A stretch of DNA of 64,000 nucleotides from Leifsonia shinshuensis. Lineage in GTDB: Bacteria; Actinomycetota; Actinomycetes; Actinomycetales; Microbacteriaceae. The notes beneath the pieces were generated by a model. It had not been told where the DNA came from. It saw nothing but the letters and a program-made list of their open reading frames with translations, and did no database searches. Made by a program: the position numbers and the translations under genes. Location of the stretch: positions 3,162,001 to 3,226,000 of the forward strand of contig NZ_JAVDVK010000001.1 in assembly GCF_031456835.1 (NCBI RefSeq), written 5' to 3'. Shown piece after piece: positions 1 to 7,699 of the stretch; within the stretch, counting starts at the first letter, position 1; each line of letters starts with the position of its first letter.

Positions 1-18
1 GTATGAGGACGATACCAT

Positions 19-519
19 ATGAATCTCGTAATAAATAGTCCTGCCGATCGCACGGACGTGCTGCGCGGCGCGGTCCGGGATGTCCGCGTCCAGCTCTCGG
101 TGCTCAATCACCACGTCGCCGCGCGGGCCGGCGTGAAGGATGCCGACTTCGACTGCCTGGACCTCATCTCCATCCACGGTCCGCTGAGTCCTGGAGCGCT
201 CTCCAAGCTGGCGGAACTCCACCCCGCGACGTTGACGGGCATCCTGGACCGCTTGGAGAGCGGGGGATGGATCGCGCGCGAACGGGATCCGCAGGATCGG
301 CGCGCCGTGGTCGTGCGCGTGCTCCCCGACCGGAACGCCGAAGTCTTCGCGCTCTACGCGGGCATGAACTCGCGCTTCGACGAGGTCTGCGCCGACTTCT
401 CCGCCGACGAGCTGGATGTGATCGCCGGCTTCCTGGAGAGAGTGCGAGCCGCGGGAGCGGCGGCGGCTGCCGACCTGCGGGGAGCCGACTCGGAGGGTGC
501 GTCTCAGCGATCGGTGTGA
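19..519 (+). CDS. MarR family transcriptional regulator
   Basis: This is a 166-residue winged-helix DNA-binding protein of the MarR family. Residues about 50-100 form the helix-turn-helix and wing: a helix around SPGALSKLAELHPATLTG is followed by the wing signature DPQDRRAVVVRV, which matches the family D-x-R/D-x-R pattern. Such proteins usually act as dimers that release DNA when a small molecule binds. The ATG at 19 has GAGGA nine bases upstream. The 3' end overlaps by 16 bases the end of the convergent MarR gene (504-986). Its target cannot be told because the upstream side lies outside the window. The family call is secure; the ligand is unknown. Confidence 0.9.
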   Translation: MNLVINSPADRTDVLRGAVRDVRVQLSVLNHHVAARAGVKDADFDCLDLISIHGPLSPGALSKLAELHPATLTGILDRLESGGWIARERDPQDRRAVVVRVLPDRNAEVFALYAGMNSRFDEVCADFSADELDVIAGFLERVRAAGAAAAADLRGADSEGASQRSV

Positions 520-986
520 GCGGAGCCCCCGCGGTAGTCCGGGTGGACGTCCCGATCGAGCCCCCGCGCATCCCCGAGCCGGAGGAGCAGTTCGTACAGG
601 CGGTCGCGATCGTCCGCGCTCAGGCCTTCCGTCAGCTCCTCCTCCTGCGCTTCGGCGGCGCTCCTCAGCCGGGCGAGCAGTTCGCGCCCCGGGTCGGTGA
701 CGTGCAGCACGAAGTTGCGCCGGTCGGTCGTGCTGCGCTCGCGAGTGATCAGCCCGGCCGCTTCGAGCGAGTCCACCAGCGCGACCACCCGGCTCTGGGC
801 CACGCCGAGCTTCTCCGCGAGCTCGCGCTGGTTCATGTCCGCACCGCGGCCCAGGATGCGCATCGCGCCGGCTTCCGGCGGGGTGATGCCGAGCTCCCGA
901 GCGCGCGCGGCGAAGCTCTCGGCGGCCAGCGAGCCCAGCTGGGTGAGGAGGAATCCGATGCGCGCGGGGCGTCTCGCCGGGGTCAT
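504..986 (-). CDS. MarR family transcriptional regulator
   Basis: This is a MarR-type repressor of about 160 residues, with a recognition helix near MNQRELAEKLGVAQSRVVAL and the wing STTDRRNFVLHVT. I chose the ATG at 986 (MTPARRPAR), where the family-like sequence begins. An ATG at 1004 adds six residues, and no clear ribosome site distinguishes the two. The gene diverges from a membrane-protein/SDR pair at 1039-2534, and a 21-bp inverted repeat lies between them, so autoregulation and control of that pair are likely (inference). A run of acidic residues between the wing and the C-terminal helix is typical of the family's dimer interface. Confidence 0.9.
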   Translation of the reverse strand: MTPARRPARIGFLLTQLGSLAAESFAARARELGITPPEAGAMRILGRGADMNQRELAEKLGVAQSRVVALVDSLEAAGLITRERSTTDRRNFVLHVTDPGRELLARLRSAAEAQEEELTEGLSADDRDRLYELLLRLGDARGLDRDVHPDYRGGSAHTDR

Positions 987-1011
987 GGGATCAGAATAGA
1001 GCATTGACTTA

Positions 1012-1032
1012 ATGATTCACATGGTGAAGCAT
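1012..1032. promoter_or_regulatory. inverted repeat, probable MarR operator
   Basis: ATGATTCAC and GTGAAGCAT form 9-bp arms (eight of nine matching) around a 3-bp spacer. The repeat sits between the divergent MarR gene (start 986) and the membrane-protein gene. Size and symmetry suit a MarR dimer. A TTGACT element at 1004-1009 lies next to it. If it is the operator, the membrane-protein start belongs at 1039 rather than at upstream ATGs inside the repeat. Confidence 0.55.
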
Positions 1033-1038
1033 TTGAGC

Positions 1039-1779
1039 ATGACCGAGACAACGACTTCCCGACGGCGCCGACCGGATGGGCCGAACGCCGGCGTGCTCGC
1101 CGTCGTCAGCCTCGCGCTGACGATCGCATCCGTCCTCGTGCCGCCGCTGCTGGCCTCGGGAACCCCCTTCCCGTCGCCCCTCGGATCGACGGCCGCCGTC
1201 AGCGGGTACTTCGTGCAGCACTCCGCGGCCGCTTCGGTCACCGGCTTCCTCGTGTTCGCCGCGTCCGTTCCGCTGGGCATCTACGCGGCGACCGTCTATG
1301 CACGGATGCAGCGCCTCGGCATCCGGGTTCCCGGGCCTACGATCGCCCTCGTCGGCGGGATCGCCGCATCCATCCTTCTCTCGATCTCCGGGCTCCTGGC
1401 CTGGGCGCTCGGCCAGCCGGTCGCCGGTCGCCCACCCGCGCTCCTGCACACCCTCGACTACGTCGTCTACGCGCTCGGCGGCGTCGGGTTCGTCACCGGC
1501 CTGGGGCTGCTGATCGCCGGGATCGCCGTACCGGCCCTCATCCTCGGGCTCGCCCCGCGGTGGCTGGCGTGGGCCGGTCTCATCCTGGCCGGTCTCAGCG
1601 AGCTCTCGTTCTTCGCCCTCCTCATCCCGCAGCTGGCGTTCCTGCTGCCGGTCTGCCGCTTCCTCGGGCTCGCGTGGCTGTCGGTCGTCGGATTCCTGCT
1701 GCCCCGCGACCGTCACGATGTCCCGCGGCGCGGAGACCGTGCCGGCACGGCGCCGAGCGCGTCGGAGGTCGGACGGTGA
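1039..1779 (+). CDS. multi-pass membrane protein of unknown function
   Basis: This hydrophobic protein of about 246 residues has five or six predicted membrane helices: one near residues 18-40, one or two across 60-90, one near 102-125, and two more before a charged tail of about 25 residues. The layout resembles DUF4386-like actinobacterial proteins, but I recognise no catalytic motif and assign no function. The ATG at 1039 is preferred because upstream ATGs at 1012 and 1021 lie within the inverted repeat. The stop overlaps the GTG of the next SDR gene as GTGA (1776-1779), so the two are probably translated as a pair. Expression is probably controlled by the divergent MarR protein. Confidence 0.7.
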   Translation: MTETTTSRRRRPDGPNAGVLAVVSLALTIASVLVPPLLASGTPFPSPLGSTAAVSGYFVQHSAAASVTGFLVFAASVPLGIYAATVYARMQRLGIRVPGPTIALVGGIAASILLSISGLLAWALGQPVAGRPPALLHTLDYVVYALGGVGFVTGLGLLIAGIAVPALILGLAPRWLAWAGLILAGLSELSFFALLIPQLAFLLPVCRFLGLAWLSVVGFLLPRDRHDVPRRGDRAGTAPSASEVGR

Positions 1780-2534
1780 ACCGCCTGGGCGGGCGGGTGG
1801 CCTGGGTCACCGGCAGCTCTCGCGGGATCGGCGAGTCGATCGCGGTGGCGTTCGCGCAGGCCGGGGCGGCCGTCGCGGTACACGGCCGGGACGAGCGCGC
1901 GGCGCAGGCGGTACAGGAGCGCATCACCGCCGCCGGGGGACGCGCGTCCGTCGTCCTCGGCGATGTCACGTCCGCGCCAGACCTCGAGGGGATGGTGGAG
2001 ACGATCGAGTGGGCGCTCGGGCCCATCGACATCCTGGTCGCCAACGCGGGTGGCAATCCCGTTCGCCCCGGCCCCCTCGAAGCCATGAGCATCGAGGAGT
2101 GGCGGCGCGCCGTGGATGCGAACCTCACCGCGACCTTCGCCACCATCGCCTCCGTGCTCCCGGTGATGAAGCAGCGCGGACACGGCTCGATCATCACGAT
2201 CTCCTCCGCCGCCGCGCGACGTCCGACCCCGCAGTCACCGGTCGCCTATGCGGCGGCCAAGGCGGGCGTGGAGCTCCTCACCCAGTGGCTGGCGGCCGAG
2301 GCGGGGCCGAGCGGGGTCCGCGTGAACTGCGTCGCCCCCGAGACGATCCTGACCGAACGGAACCGGCAGCGGATCCCCGCGGAGATGCAGGAGCGGATGA
2401 TCGACGCGCACCCGATCCGCCGGCTTGGCACCCGGGAGGATGTCGCCGCCGCGTGCCTGTTCCTCGCGAGCGATCAGTCGGGATGGATCTCGGGGGCGAC
2501 CCTCGACGTGGCGGGCGGCTCGGTGCTGCACTGA
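1776..2534 (+). CDS. SDR family oxidoreductase (FabG-like)
   Basis: This is a 252-residue classical short-chain dehydrogenase/reductase, probably using NAD(P)H. The coenzyme motif TGSSRGIG is near residue 12, the NAGG motif near residue 85, and the catalytic Ser and YxxxK (SSAAA, YAAAK) near residues 140-157. The C-terminal DVAGGS is typical of FabG relatives. The start is the GTG at 1776, overlapping the stop of the upstream membrane-protein gene. A longer in-frame extension to about 1560 would run inside that gene and has no family support. The substrate is unknown; the location away from fatty-acid genes argues against the housekeeping FabG. Confidence 0.9.
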   Translation: MNRLGGRVAWVTGSSRGIGESIAVAFAQAGAAVAVHGRDERAAQAVQERITAAGGRASVVLGDVTSAPDLEGMVETIEWALGPIDILVANAGGNPVRPGPLEAMSIEEWRRAVDANLTATFATIASVLPVMKQRGHGSIITISSAAARRPTPQSPVAYAAAKAGVELLTQWLAAEAGPSGVRVNCVAPETILTERNRQRIPAEMQERMIDAHPIRRLGTREDVAAACLFLASDQSGWISGATLDVAGGSVLH

Positions 2535-2637
2535 GCCGCGCCGTCACAGATCGTGGGCCGGTCGACATGAGAGGCGGCGCACGCCTTCGCCGCCGGCAAC
2601 CGTGTCGGGAGTCCGCAGACCGCCGTACGCTTCACAT

Positions 2638-3042
2638 GTGAGTGAGCTCGAGCCACGGAAGCGGCGGGGTCTGCGCAGCTCGCGGAAGAAGGCCCTCGTT
2701 CCGCGGCACATCCCGAGCGAGGTCGTGCCCGTGCCGGTCGAGGATGTGGAGGACTTCGTCCGCGACGCGCTGCGGGGGACCAGCCTGCGGGACCCGTTCG
2801 CGCAGATCCTGGGCGGCTACGCGCTCTTCGCGCCGCAGCTGCGCTTCGTTCCGGTGGACGAGACCCATACGCGTGTGGAGTTCGACGCGGTCGGACGGGT
2901 CGCCGGCGCCGAGGCGCTCAAGTACACCCGCCGTCTCGGCGAGATCGACCGCTTCTTTGTCGCGCTCCGCGACGAGCTGGACCGCCGCGAGCAGAGGCGT
3001 CGCCCGCCCGCAGGAGAACGGGCGATCGAGGATGGTGGCTGA
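2638..3042 (+). CDS. hypothetical protein
   Basis: This 134-residue protein of unknown family has a very basic N-terminus (residues 5-20, rich in Arg and Lys), a central stretch with GYALFAPQLRFVPV followed by a beta-like segment THTRVEFDAVG, and a charged helical C-terminus. The middle could be a small SRPBCC or cystatin-like fold, but I cannot support that from motifs. The GTG at 2638 is the first sensible start and has no visible ribosome site, so the transcript may be leaderless. It stands alone between the SDR gene and the convergent ArsR gene. Codon usage matches the neighbours, which supports a real gene. Confidence 0.6.
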   Translation: MSELEPRKRRGLRSSRKKALVPRHIPSEVVPVPVEDVEDFVRDALRGTSLRDPFAQILGGYALFAPQLRFVPVDETHTRVEFDAVGRVAGAEALKYTRRLGEIDRFFVALRDELDRREQRRRPPAGERAIEDGG

Positions 3043-3107
3043 GCGCTTGCGGGGTGTACGACATCCAGGTCGCCGCTCACCGAGCGGGGCAGGAGCGGGG
3101 CTGCCCC

Positions 3108-3446
3108 TTACGCTTCCGCCGCGCGGTCGCTGGTGCGGCCCGAGCCGCGCTTGCGCACCTCCCGCAGCACGATCTGCTCGGGGCAGACGGTCGAGAGGAA
3201 GTCGCCCACAGACAGCGCCAGCCGATCGCTCACCAGTGAGTACAGGATGCGGTTCGCGTCCCGGCGCTCGGTGACGAGCCCTGCCTGGCGCAGAACGCTC
3301 AGATGGCGCGAGATGGTCGGGCCCGTCGCGTTGAACCGTGCGGCGATCTCGCCGGCGGCGAGTTCGCCGTCCTTGAGGTCTTGGAGGATCTGCCGCCGGG
3401 TCGGATGCGCGAGAGCGGCGAAGATCTCGGTCGCACTGTCTGTCAT
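3108..3446 (-). CDS. ArsR family transcriptional regulator
   Basis: This 112-residue ArsR/SmtB-type winged-helix repressor carries the diagnostic LAHPTRRQILQDL near residue 12, a recognition helix around TGPTISRHLSVL, and the wing RRDANRILYSL. It lacks the ELCVCDL-type cysteine site of metal sensors; the lone cysteine near residue 88 is outside the recognition helix. It therefore more likely belongs to the non-metal group that controls small-molecule or redox genes. It diverges from the epimerase-like gene at 3513, and the 66-bp gap holds an inverted repeat. Control of that neighbour and of itself is inferred. Confidence 0.93.
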   Translation of the reverse strand: MTDSATEIFAALAHPTRRQILQDLKDGELAAGEIAARFNATGPTISRHLSVLRQAGLVTERRDANRILYSLVSDRLALSVGDFLSTVCPEQIVLREVRKRGSGRTSDRAAEA

Positions 3447-3450
3447 GGTT

Positions 3451-3468
3451 GCAATATAGCACTATTGC
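3451..3468. promoter_or_regulatory. inverted repeat, probable ArsR operator
   Basis: GCAATA and TATTGC are perfect 6-bp arms separated by TAGCAC. An overlapping palindrome TAGCA-CTAT-TGCTA occupies 3457-3470. The region is A+T-rich for this genome and begins five bases upstream of the arsR start codon, so binding would block arsR and the divergent gene together. Confidence 0.6.
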
Positions 3469-3512
3469 TAGATACAGTTTAGCTTCGTTGCTAATAAGCG
3501 AAGGAGCAGAAC

Positions 3513-4415
3513 GTGCGCATAGCCATCACCGGGGGCACCGGATTCGTCGGGCGCCATCTCGCCGCGAGGCTCGACCCCGCCGACGTCGTCGTGGTCTCGC
3601 GCCGCACAGGAGTGTCGATCACCGATGTGGATGCGTTGGCCGCTGCCTTCGCCGGGTGCGATGCTGTCGCCCACTGCGCCGGAATCAACCGTGAACTGGG
3701 CGACCAGACGTTCGAGCGCGTCCATGTCGAGGGCACCCGAGCGGTCGTCGAAGCGGCCCGACGCGCCGGCGTGAAGCGCATCGTGATGGTCAGCTTCCTG
3801 CGAGCACGCCCCGATTCGGGATCCGGCTACCACGACACCAAATGGGCGGCGGAAGAGTTGGTGCGCGAATCCGGCATCGATCACACGATCCTGAAGTGCG
3901 GCATGATCTACGGGCCGGGCGACCACATGGTGAACCATGTCGCCCGCGCCGTGCGCACCGTGCCGATGTTCGCGACCGTCGGATTCCGCGAGCGCACCGT
4001 CCGGCCGCTACCCGTCGACGATGCGGTCGACGTCCTGATCGCAGCTCTCGAGGGGCGAGTTCCGAAGTCGACTGTCGCCGTCATGGGCGCGGATGAGATG
4101 ACGCTCGGCGAGGCAGTCCGTCGAATCGCTCGAGTCGCGGAACGTCGCCCGGTCTTCTTCCCTGCGCCCGTCTGGACGATCAAAGCTCTCGCCCGGCTCA
4201 CGGAATGGACGATGGTTGTGCCGCTCGTGGCGAAAGCGCAGGCGCGCATGCTGGACGAAGGCGTGAGCGAACCTGCGCCGTTCGCACCGGAGCTGCCCGT
4301 CGGCCTCCGTCCGTCACGGCCCTTCGACGACGAGAGCATTCGAGTCGCGCTCCCGGTCGGCCGTTTCGGGGTCGACGACCTCCGGGTCGTCGGTTGGTGG
4401 GCCCGGCGACGCTGA
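3513..4415 (+). CDS. NAD(P)-binding epimerase/NmrA-like protein
   Basis: This 300-residue Rossmann-fold protein of the extended/atypical SDR group starts with the nucleotide-binding GGTGFVGRHL. It continues with AHCAGINRELG and a region resembling the NDUFA9-like or NmrA-like families (SGIDHTILKCGMIYGPGDH). The usual YxxxK is represented by YHDTKWAAE near residue 110, so catalysis is possible. The GTG start has AAGGAG six bases upstream. It is divergent from the ArsR gene. It may be a redox-responsive NAD(P)H-dependent enzyme or an NAD(P)H sensor; the sequence does not decide. A strong hairpin terminator follows at 4434-4463. Confidence 0.85.
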   Translation: MRIAITGGTGFVGRHLAARLDPADVVVVSRRTGVSITDVDALAAAFAGCDAVAHCAGINRELGDQTFERVHVEGTRAVVEAARRAGVKRIVMVSFLRARPDSGSGYHDTKWAAEELVRESGIDHTILKCGMIYGPGDHMVNHVARAVRTVPMFATVGFRERTVRPLPVDDAVDVLIAALEGRVPKSTVAVMGADEMTLGEAVRRIARVAERRPVFFPAPVWTIKALARLTEWTMVVPLVAKAQARMLDEGVSEPAPFAPELPVGLRPSRPFDDESIRVALPVGRFGVDDLRVVGWWARRR

Positions 4416-4433
4416 GCTTCGGACGCAAAAGAA

Positions 4434-4463
4434 GAGGGCGCCGGGGATCACCCCGGCGCCCTC
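4434..4463. terminator. bidirectional intrinsic terminator
   Basis: A perfect 13-bp stem (GAGGGCGCCGGGG / CCCCGGCGCCCTC) closes a 4-base loop. On the minus strand it is followed by TTCTTTT, a good U-rich tail for the galactoside operon that ends at 4480. It also lies 18 bases after the plus-strand gene ending at 4415, so it probably serves both convergent transcripts. Confidence 0.85.
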
Positions 4464-4479
4464 CGCTTCGATGCGGTCG

Positions 4480-5817
4480 TCAGCCCTTGACCGGGATCGA
4501 CTGGGCCTTCAGCGCGTCGATCGTCTTCTGCTGGCCGGTCTTGAGCGCATCCAGCAGCGTGCCGTTGCCGCCCAGCGCGGCCCCGAACCCGTCGGACACG
4601 TCCGTGTAGGTCTGGGTCATCGTCGGACCCCACGTGAAGTTGGGGTCGACCTCGCTGGAGGCCTGCTTGAACACGTCGTAGATCTTCTGACCGCCGTAGA
4701 ACGGCTGGCCGGAGGTGAAGGCGTCGAGGTTGGCCCCGTCCTTCGCCGCCGGGTACAGGCCACCGAGCTTGTTCTCGAGGGCGAGTGCCTCCGGGTCGGT
4801 GTTCAGCCACATCGCGAACTTGGCGGCCTCGTACGGGTGCTTGGAGCCCTTCAGGACCGCCGTCGAGGATCCGCCCCAGTCGCCGGCCTTCTTGTCACCC
4901 GCGGACCACTGCGGCATCGGCGCGACCGCCCACTTGCCCGCCGTGTTCGGCGCTCCGGTCTCGAGCGTGGAGGCGCCCCACACCGCCGAGACCCAGGTCC
5001 ACTGCTGTCCGTCGTCGAAGGACTTGTTCCAGTCGTCGGAGAAGGACGCGAGCTTCGACACCTGTCCGGCGTCGATGAGCTTCTGCCAGTAGTCGGCGAC
5101 CTGCTTGGACTTGTCGTCGGTCAGGTTGACGGTCCACTCGTTGCCGTTGTTCTTGAACCACTCGCCGCCGGCCTGCCAGACCATGCCGGCGAACCAGTTG
5201 ACGTCGGTCTTGGGGAAGTTGGTGATGTACGCCCCCTTGGCCCTGATCTCAGCGGCCGCCTTCGCGTACTCGTCCCACGTGGTCGGCACGGCGATGCCGG
5301 CCTGCTCGAAGAGGTCCTTGCGGTAGAACATGGCGATGGGGCCGGTGTCCTGCGGGATCGCGTAGACGGCGTTGTCCTCGCCGAACGTCACCTGGTTCCA
5401 GGTCCAGTCGACGAAGTCGTTCTTGGCGTCGGCGACGGGCTTGCACGAGGCGATGTTGGTCAGGCCGTCCTGCACGCGGAAGTTCGGAAGCGCGTCGTAC
5501 TCGACCTGACCGAGGTCGGGCGCGTTGCCCGCCTTGATCTGGTTGAAGAAGTTCTGGTACGTCCCGGCGTTCCCCGACGGTCCGGTCTGGAACTTGACCT
5601 GGATGTCCGGGTTCTTGCTGTTCCAGAGGTCGACGACCTTGTCCATCCCGGGCACCCAGGTGGTGAACGTCAGATTGACCTTGCCGGAGGAGGGCTTGCA
5701 GTCCCCGCCGGCGGCCGCGGTGCCCGACCCGGTGGAGCTCTGTCCGGTACACGCCGTGAGGGCGAGAGCTGCGGTGATGCCGACGGCGGCGGCGATCATC
5801 CTTGTCCGAGCTTTCAT
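4480..5817 (-). CDS. sugar ABC transporter substrate-binding lipoprotein
   Basis: This protein of about 445 residues is an extracellular solute-binding protein of family 1. A signal peptide (residues 1-22, MKARTR then a hydrophobic stretch) ends in the lipobox LTAC with Cys23, so the mature protein is anchored to the outer face of the membrane. The body shows typical features such as FTTWVPGMDKVVDLW, YAIPQDTGPIAMFYRKDLFE and WVSAVWGAS. The second of two adjacent ATGs (5817) has AAGGA at better spacing than the one at 5820. It is the last gene of an operon with GH42 beta-galactosidase and two permeases, so a galactose-containing oligosaccharide is the likely ligand (inference). Confidence 0.93.
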   Translation of the reverse strand: MKARTRMIAAAVGITAALALTACTGQSSTGSGTAAAGGDCKPSSGKVNLTFTTWVPGMDKVVDLWNSKNPDIQVKFQTGPSGNAGTYQNFFNQIKAGNAPDLGQVEYDALPNFRVQDGLTNIASCKPVADAKNDFVDWTWNQVTFGEDNAVYAIPQDTGPIAMFYRKDLFEQAGIAVPTTWDEYAKAAAEIRAKGAYITNFPKTDVNWFAGMVWQAGGEWFKNNGNEWTVNLTDDKSKQVADYWQKLIDAGQVSKLASFSDDWNKSFDDGQQWTWVSAVWGASTLETGAPNTAGKWAVAPMPQWSAGDKKAGDWGGSSTAVLKGSKHPYEAAKFAMWLNTDPEALALENKLGGLYPAAKDGANLDAFTSGQPFYGGQKIYDVFKQASSEVDPNFTWGPTMTQTYTDVSDGFGAALGGNGTLLDALKTGQQKTIDALKAQSIPVKG

Positions 5818-5854
5818 CATGTGTCCTTTGTGTTGTTTGTGTGGAGGGGTGTGA

Positions 5855-6766
5855 TCACTTGACACTTCCCGCGGCGAGTCCGCCGGACCAGAACCGCTGC
5901 AGGCTCAGGAAGGCGATCACCAGCGGGACGATCGACACGAAGGCACCGACGATCACCAGTGATCGCAGTTCGGGGGCCTGGCCGATCGCGCTGTTCCAGG
6001 CGTAGAGACCGAGGGTCACCGGGAACAGGGTCTGATCCCGCAGCATGATCAGCGGCAGGAAGAAGTTGTTCCAGATCGCGACGAACTGGAAGAGGAACAT
6101 CGTCACCAGCGCCGGCGACATGAGGCGCACGGAGACGGTGAAGAATGTGCGCACCTCGCTGGAGCCGTCGAGGCGGGCGGCCTCGAGCAGCTCGTCGGGC
6201 ACGCTGGCGGCGGCGAAGATCCGGGCCAGGTACACGCCGAACGGGCTCACGATGCTGGGCAGGAAGACGGACCAGAACGTGTTGGTCAGCTGCACCTGCG
6301 AGAAGATGAGGAACAGGGGAAGCGCTAGCGCGGTCGCGGGCACCAGGACCCCGGCGAGCACCCCGTTGAAGAGTGCCTCGCGGCCCCGGAACCGGTACTT
6401 GGCCAGGGCGTAGCCGCACATCGCGGCGACGAGCGTCCCCAGGAAGGCGCCGAGACCGGCGTACAGCACGCTGTTGACCAGCCAGTGCACGTAGACGCCC
6501 GAGTCGTACGTGAACAGCGTCCCGAGGTTGTCGAGGAAGGTCGAGAACCCGTTCGGCGTGAACCAGAGTGCAGCCGTGCTGGTGAACTCGCCCCGCGTCT
6601 TGGTGGACGAGACCAGCAGCCACCAGATGGGGATGAGGAAGTAGAAGGTGAACACCGCCATGACGAGCATGGCGCCGGTGCGGGAGACGATGTTCTCGCG
6701 GCCCGCAGCTCGCGGCGGGGCGTCACCGCGCTGGACGCGCCGGGTAGCGGCCGTGATGCTGGTCAT
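5855..6766 (-). CDS. sugar ABC transporter permease (MalG type)
   Basis: This 303-residue inner-membrane permease has six predicted helices. The cytoplasmic EAA loop LEAARLDGSSEVRTFFTVSV, about two thirds along, docks onto the ATPase. The N-terminal tail is basic and the C-terminus ends in GGLAAGSVK, a form common in MalG-like subunits. The start overlaps the upstream permease stop by four bases (ATGA), so the two are translationally coupled. It would form the channel with the 6763-7689 subunit and the lipoprotein encoded downstream. No ATP-binding subunit is encoded nearby; many actinobacteria use one shared MsiK-type ATPase for such importers. Confidence 0.93.
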   Translation of the reverse strand: MTSITAATRRVQRGDAPPRAAGRENIVSRTGAMLVMAVFTFYFLIPIWWLLVSSTKTRGEFTSTAALWFTPNGFSTFLDNLGTLFTYDSGVYVHWLVNSVLYAGLGAFLGTLVAAMCGYALAKYRFRGREALFNGVLAGVLVPATALALPLFLIFSQVQLTNTFWSVFLPSIVSPFGVYLARIFAAASVPDELLEAARLDGSSEVRTFFTVSVRLMSPALVTMFLFQFVAIWNNFFLPLIMLRDQTLFPVTLGLYAWNSAIGQAPELRSLVIVGAFVSIVPLVIAFLSLQRFWSGGLAAGSVK

Positions 6767-7689
6767 GCGAAGGCCCTTCTCTGGGTGAGCTTCAGGAAGA
6801 CGAACGAGAGCACGAACGTGAACAGGGCCAGCACGACGGACATCGCCGCGGCGAGGTTGTAGTTCGGGATGGACGCCGTCGTGTACACCGTGAGGTTCGG
6901 CGTGTAGGTGCTGTTGATGGCGGTGCTGAAGGTGCGGAGGGTCTGCGGTTCAGCCAGCAGCTGGAGCGTGCCGATGATCGAGAACACCGCGGTGAGGATG
7001 ATCGCCGGCATCACCAGGGGGATCTTGACGCGCACCGCGATCTGCCAGTTGTTCGCGCCGTCCAGCTTCGCGGCCTCGTAGATCTCCTGCGGGATCGCCA
7101 GCAGCGACGAGTAGATGATCAGCATGTTGTAGCCGACGTAGACCCACGTCACGATGTTCGCGATCGACCACAGCACGAGCCCGGAGCCGAGGAAGTCCAC
7201 GTTCTGGGTGATGGTCGAGAACGGGGAGAGCGACGGCGAGTAGAGGAACCCCCACATGATCGCTGCGATCACGCCGGGCACGGCGTAGGGGGCGAAGTAG
7301 GCCAGCCGGAAGAACTTCTTCCCCCGGAGCAGCGGCGAGTCGAGCAGCAGGGCGAAGACGAGGGCCAGCAGCAGCATGACCGGGACCTGGACCACGCCGA
7401 ACAGCAGCACCCGGCCCACGGACGTCCAGAACGCGGTGTCCTGGAACACCTGCACGTACTGGGTCAGTCCGCCGAACACCTGGGTGGCCGGCCCGAACGT
7501 GCCCTGGCGTTGCACCGTGAGCAGCGACTGGTAGATCGCGTACGCGATCGGCACCGCGTAGAAGAGCAGGTAGAGGACTCCGAAGGGTGCCACGAAGACG
7601 AGAAGGGCCTTCCAGAGTCCCCGGCCCCGGCGCCGCGGGGCGGCTTGCCGGGCGGCGGGGGTCGTGGTGGTGGGTGACGTCGCTGTCAT
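6763..7689 (-). CDS. sugar ABC transporter permease (MalF type)
   Basis: This 308-residue permease has a Thr/Pro/Arg-rich cytoplasmic N-terminus, a first membrane helix near residues 28-50, and further helices typical of the MalF-like partner. The EAA loop reads YEAAKLDGANNWQIAVRVKI. It follows the GH42 gene by about ten bases and overlaps the next permease, so all four genes form one operon read from the promoter near 9.75-9.9 kb. It would import the oligosaccharide cleaved by the GH42 enzyme. The substrate is inferred only from that neighbour. Confidence 0.93.
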   Translation of the reverse strand: MTATSPTTTTPAARQAAPRRRGRGLWKALLVFVAPFGVLYLLFYAVPIAYAIYQSLLTVQRQGTFGPATQVFGGLTQYVQVFQDTAFWTSVGRVLLFGVVQVPVMLLLALVFALLLDSPLLRGKKFFRLAYFAPYAVPGVIAAIMWGFLYSPSLSPFSTITQNVDFLGSGLVLWSIANIVTWVYVGYNMLIIYSSLLAIPQEIYEAAKLDGANNWQIAVRVKIPLVMPAIILTAVFSIIGTLQLLAEPQTLRTFSTAINSTYTPNLTVYTTASIPNYNLAAAMSVVLALFTFVLSFVFLKLTQRRAFA

Positions 7690-7699
7690 CGCTGTGTCC

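Noticed and set aside
1560..1775. N-terminal extension of the SDR protein
   Set aside because: It overlaps the membrane-protein gene and has no SDR homology; the GTG at 1776 gives a normal SDR start.
4471..5862. Long open frame on the plus strand antisense to the binding lipoprotein
   Set aside because: It mirrors codon positions of a well-supported lipoprotein gene and has no family motif; such antisense frames are expected in very G+C-rich DNA.
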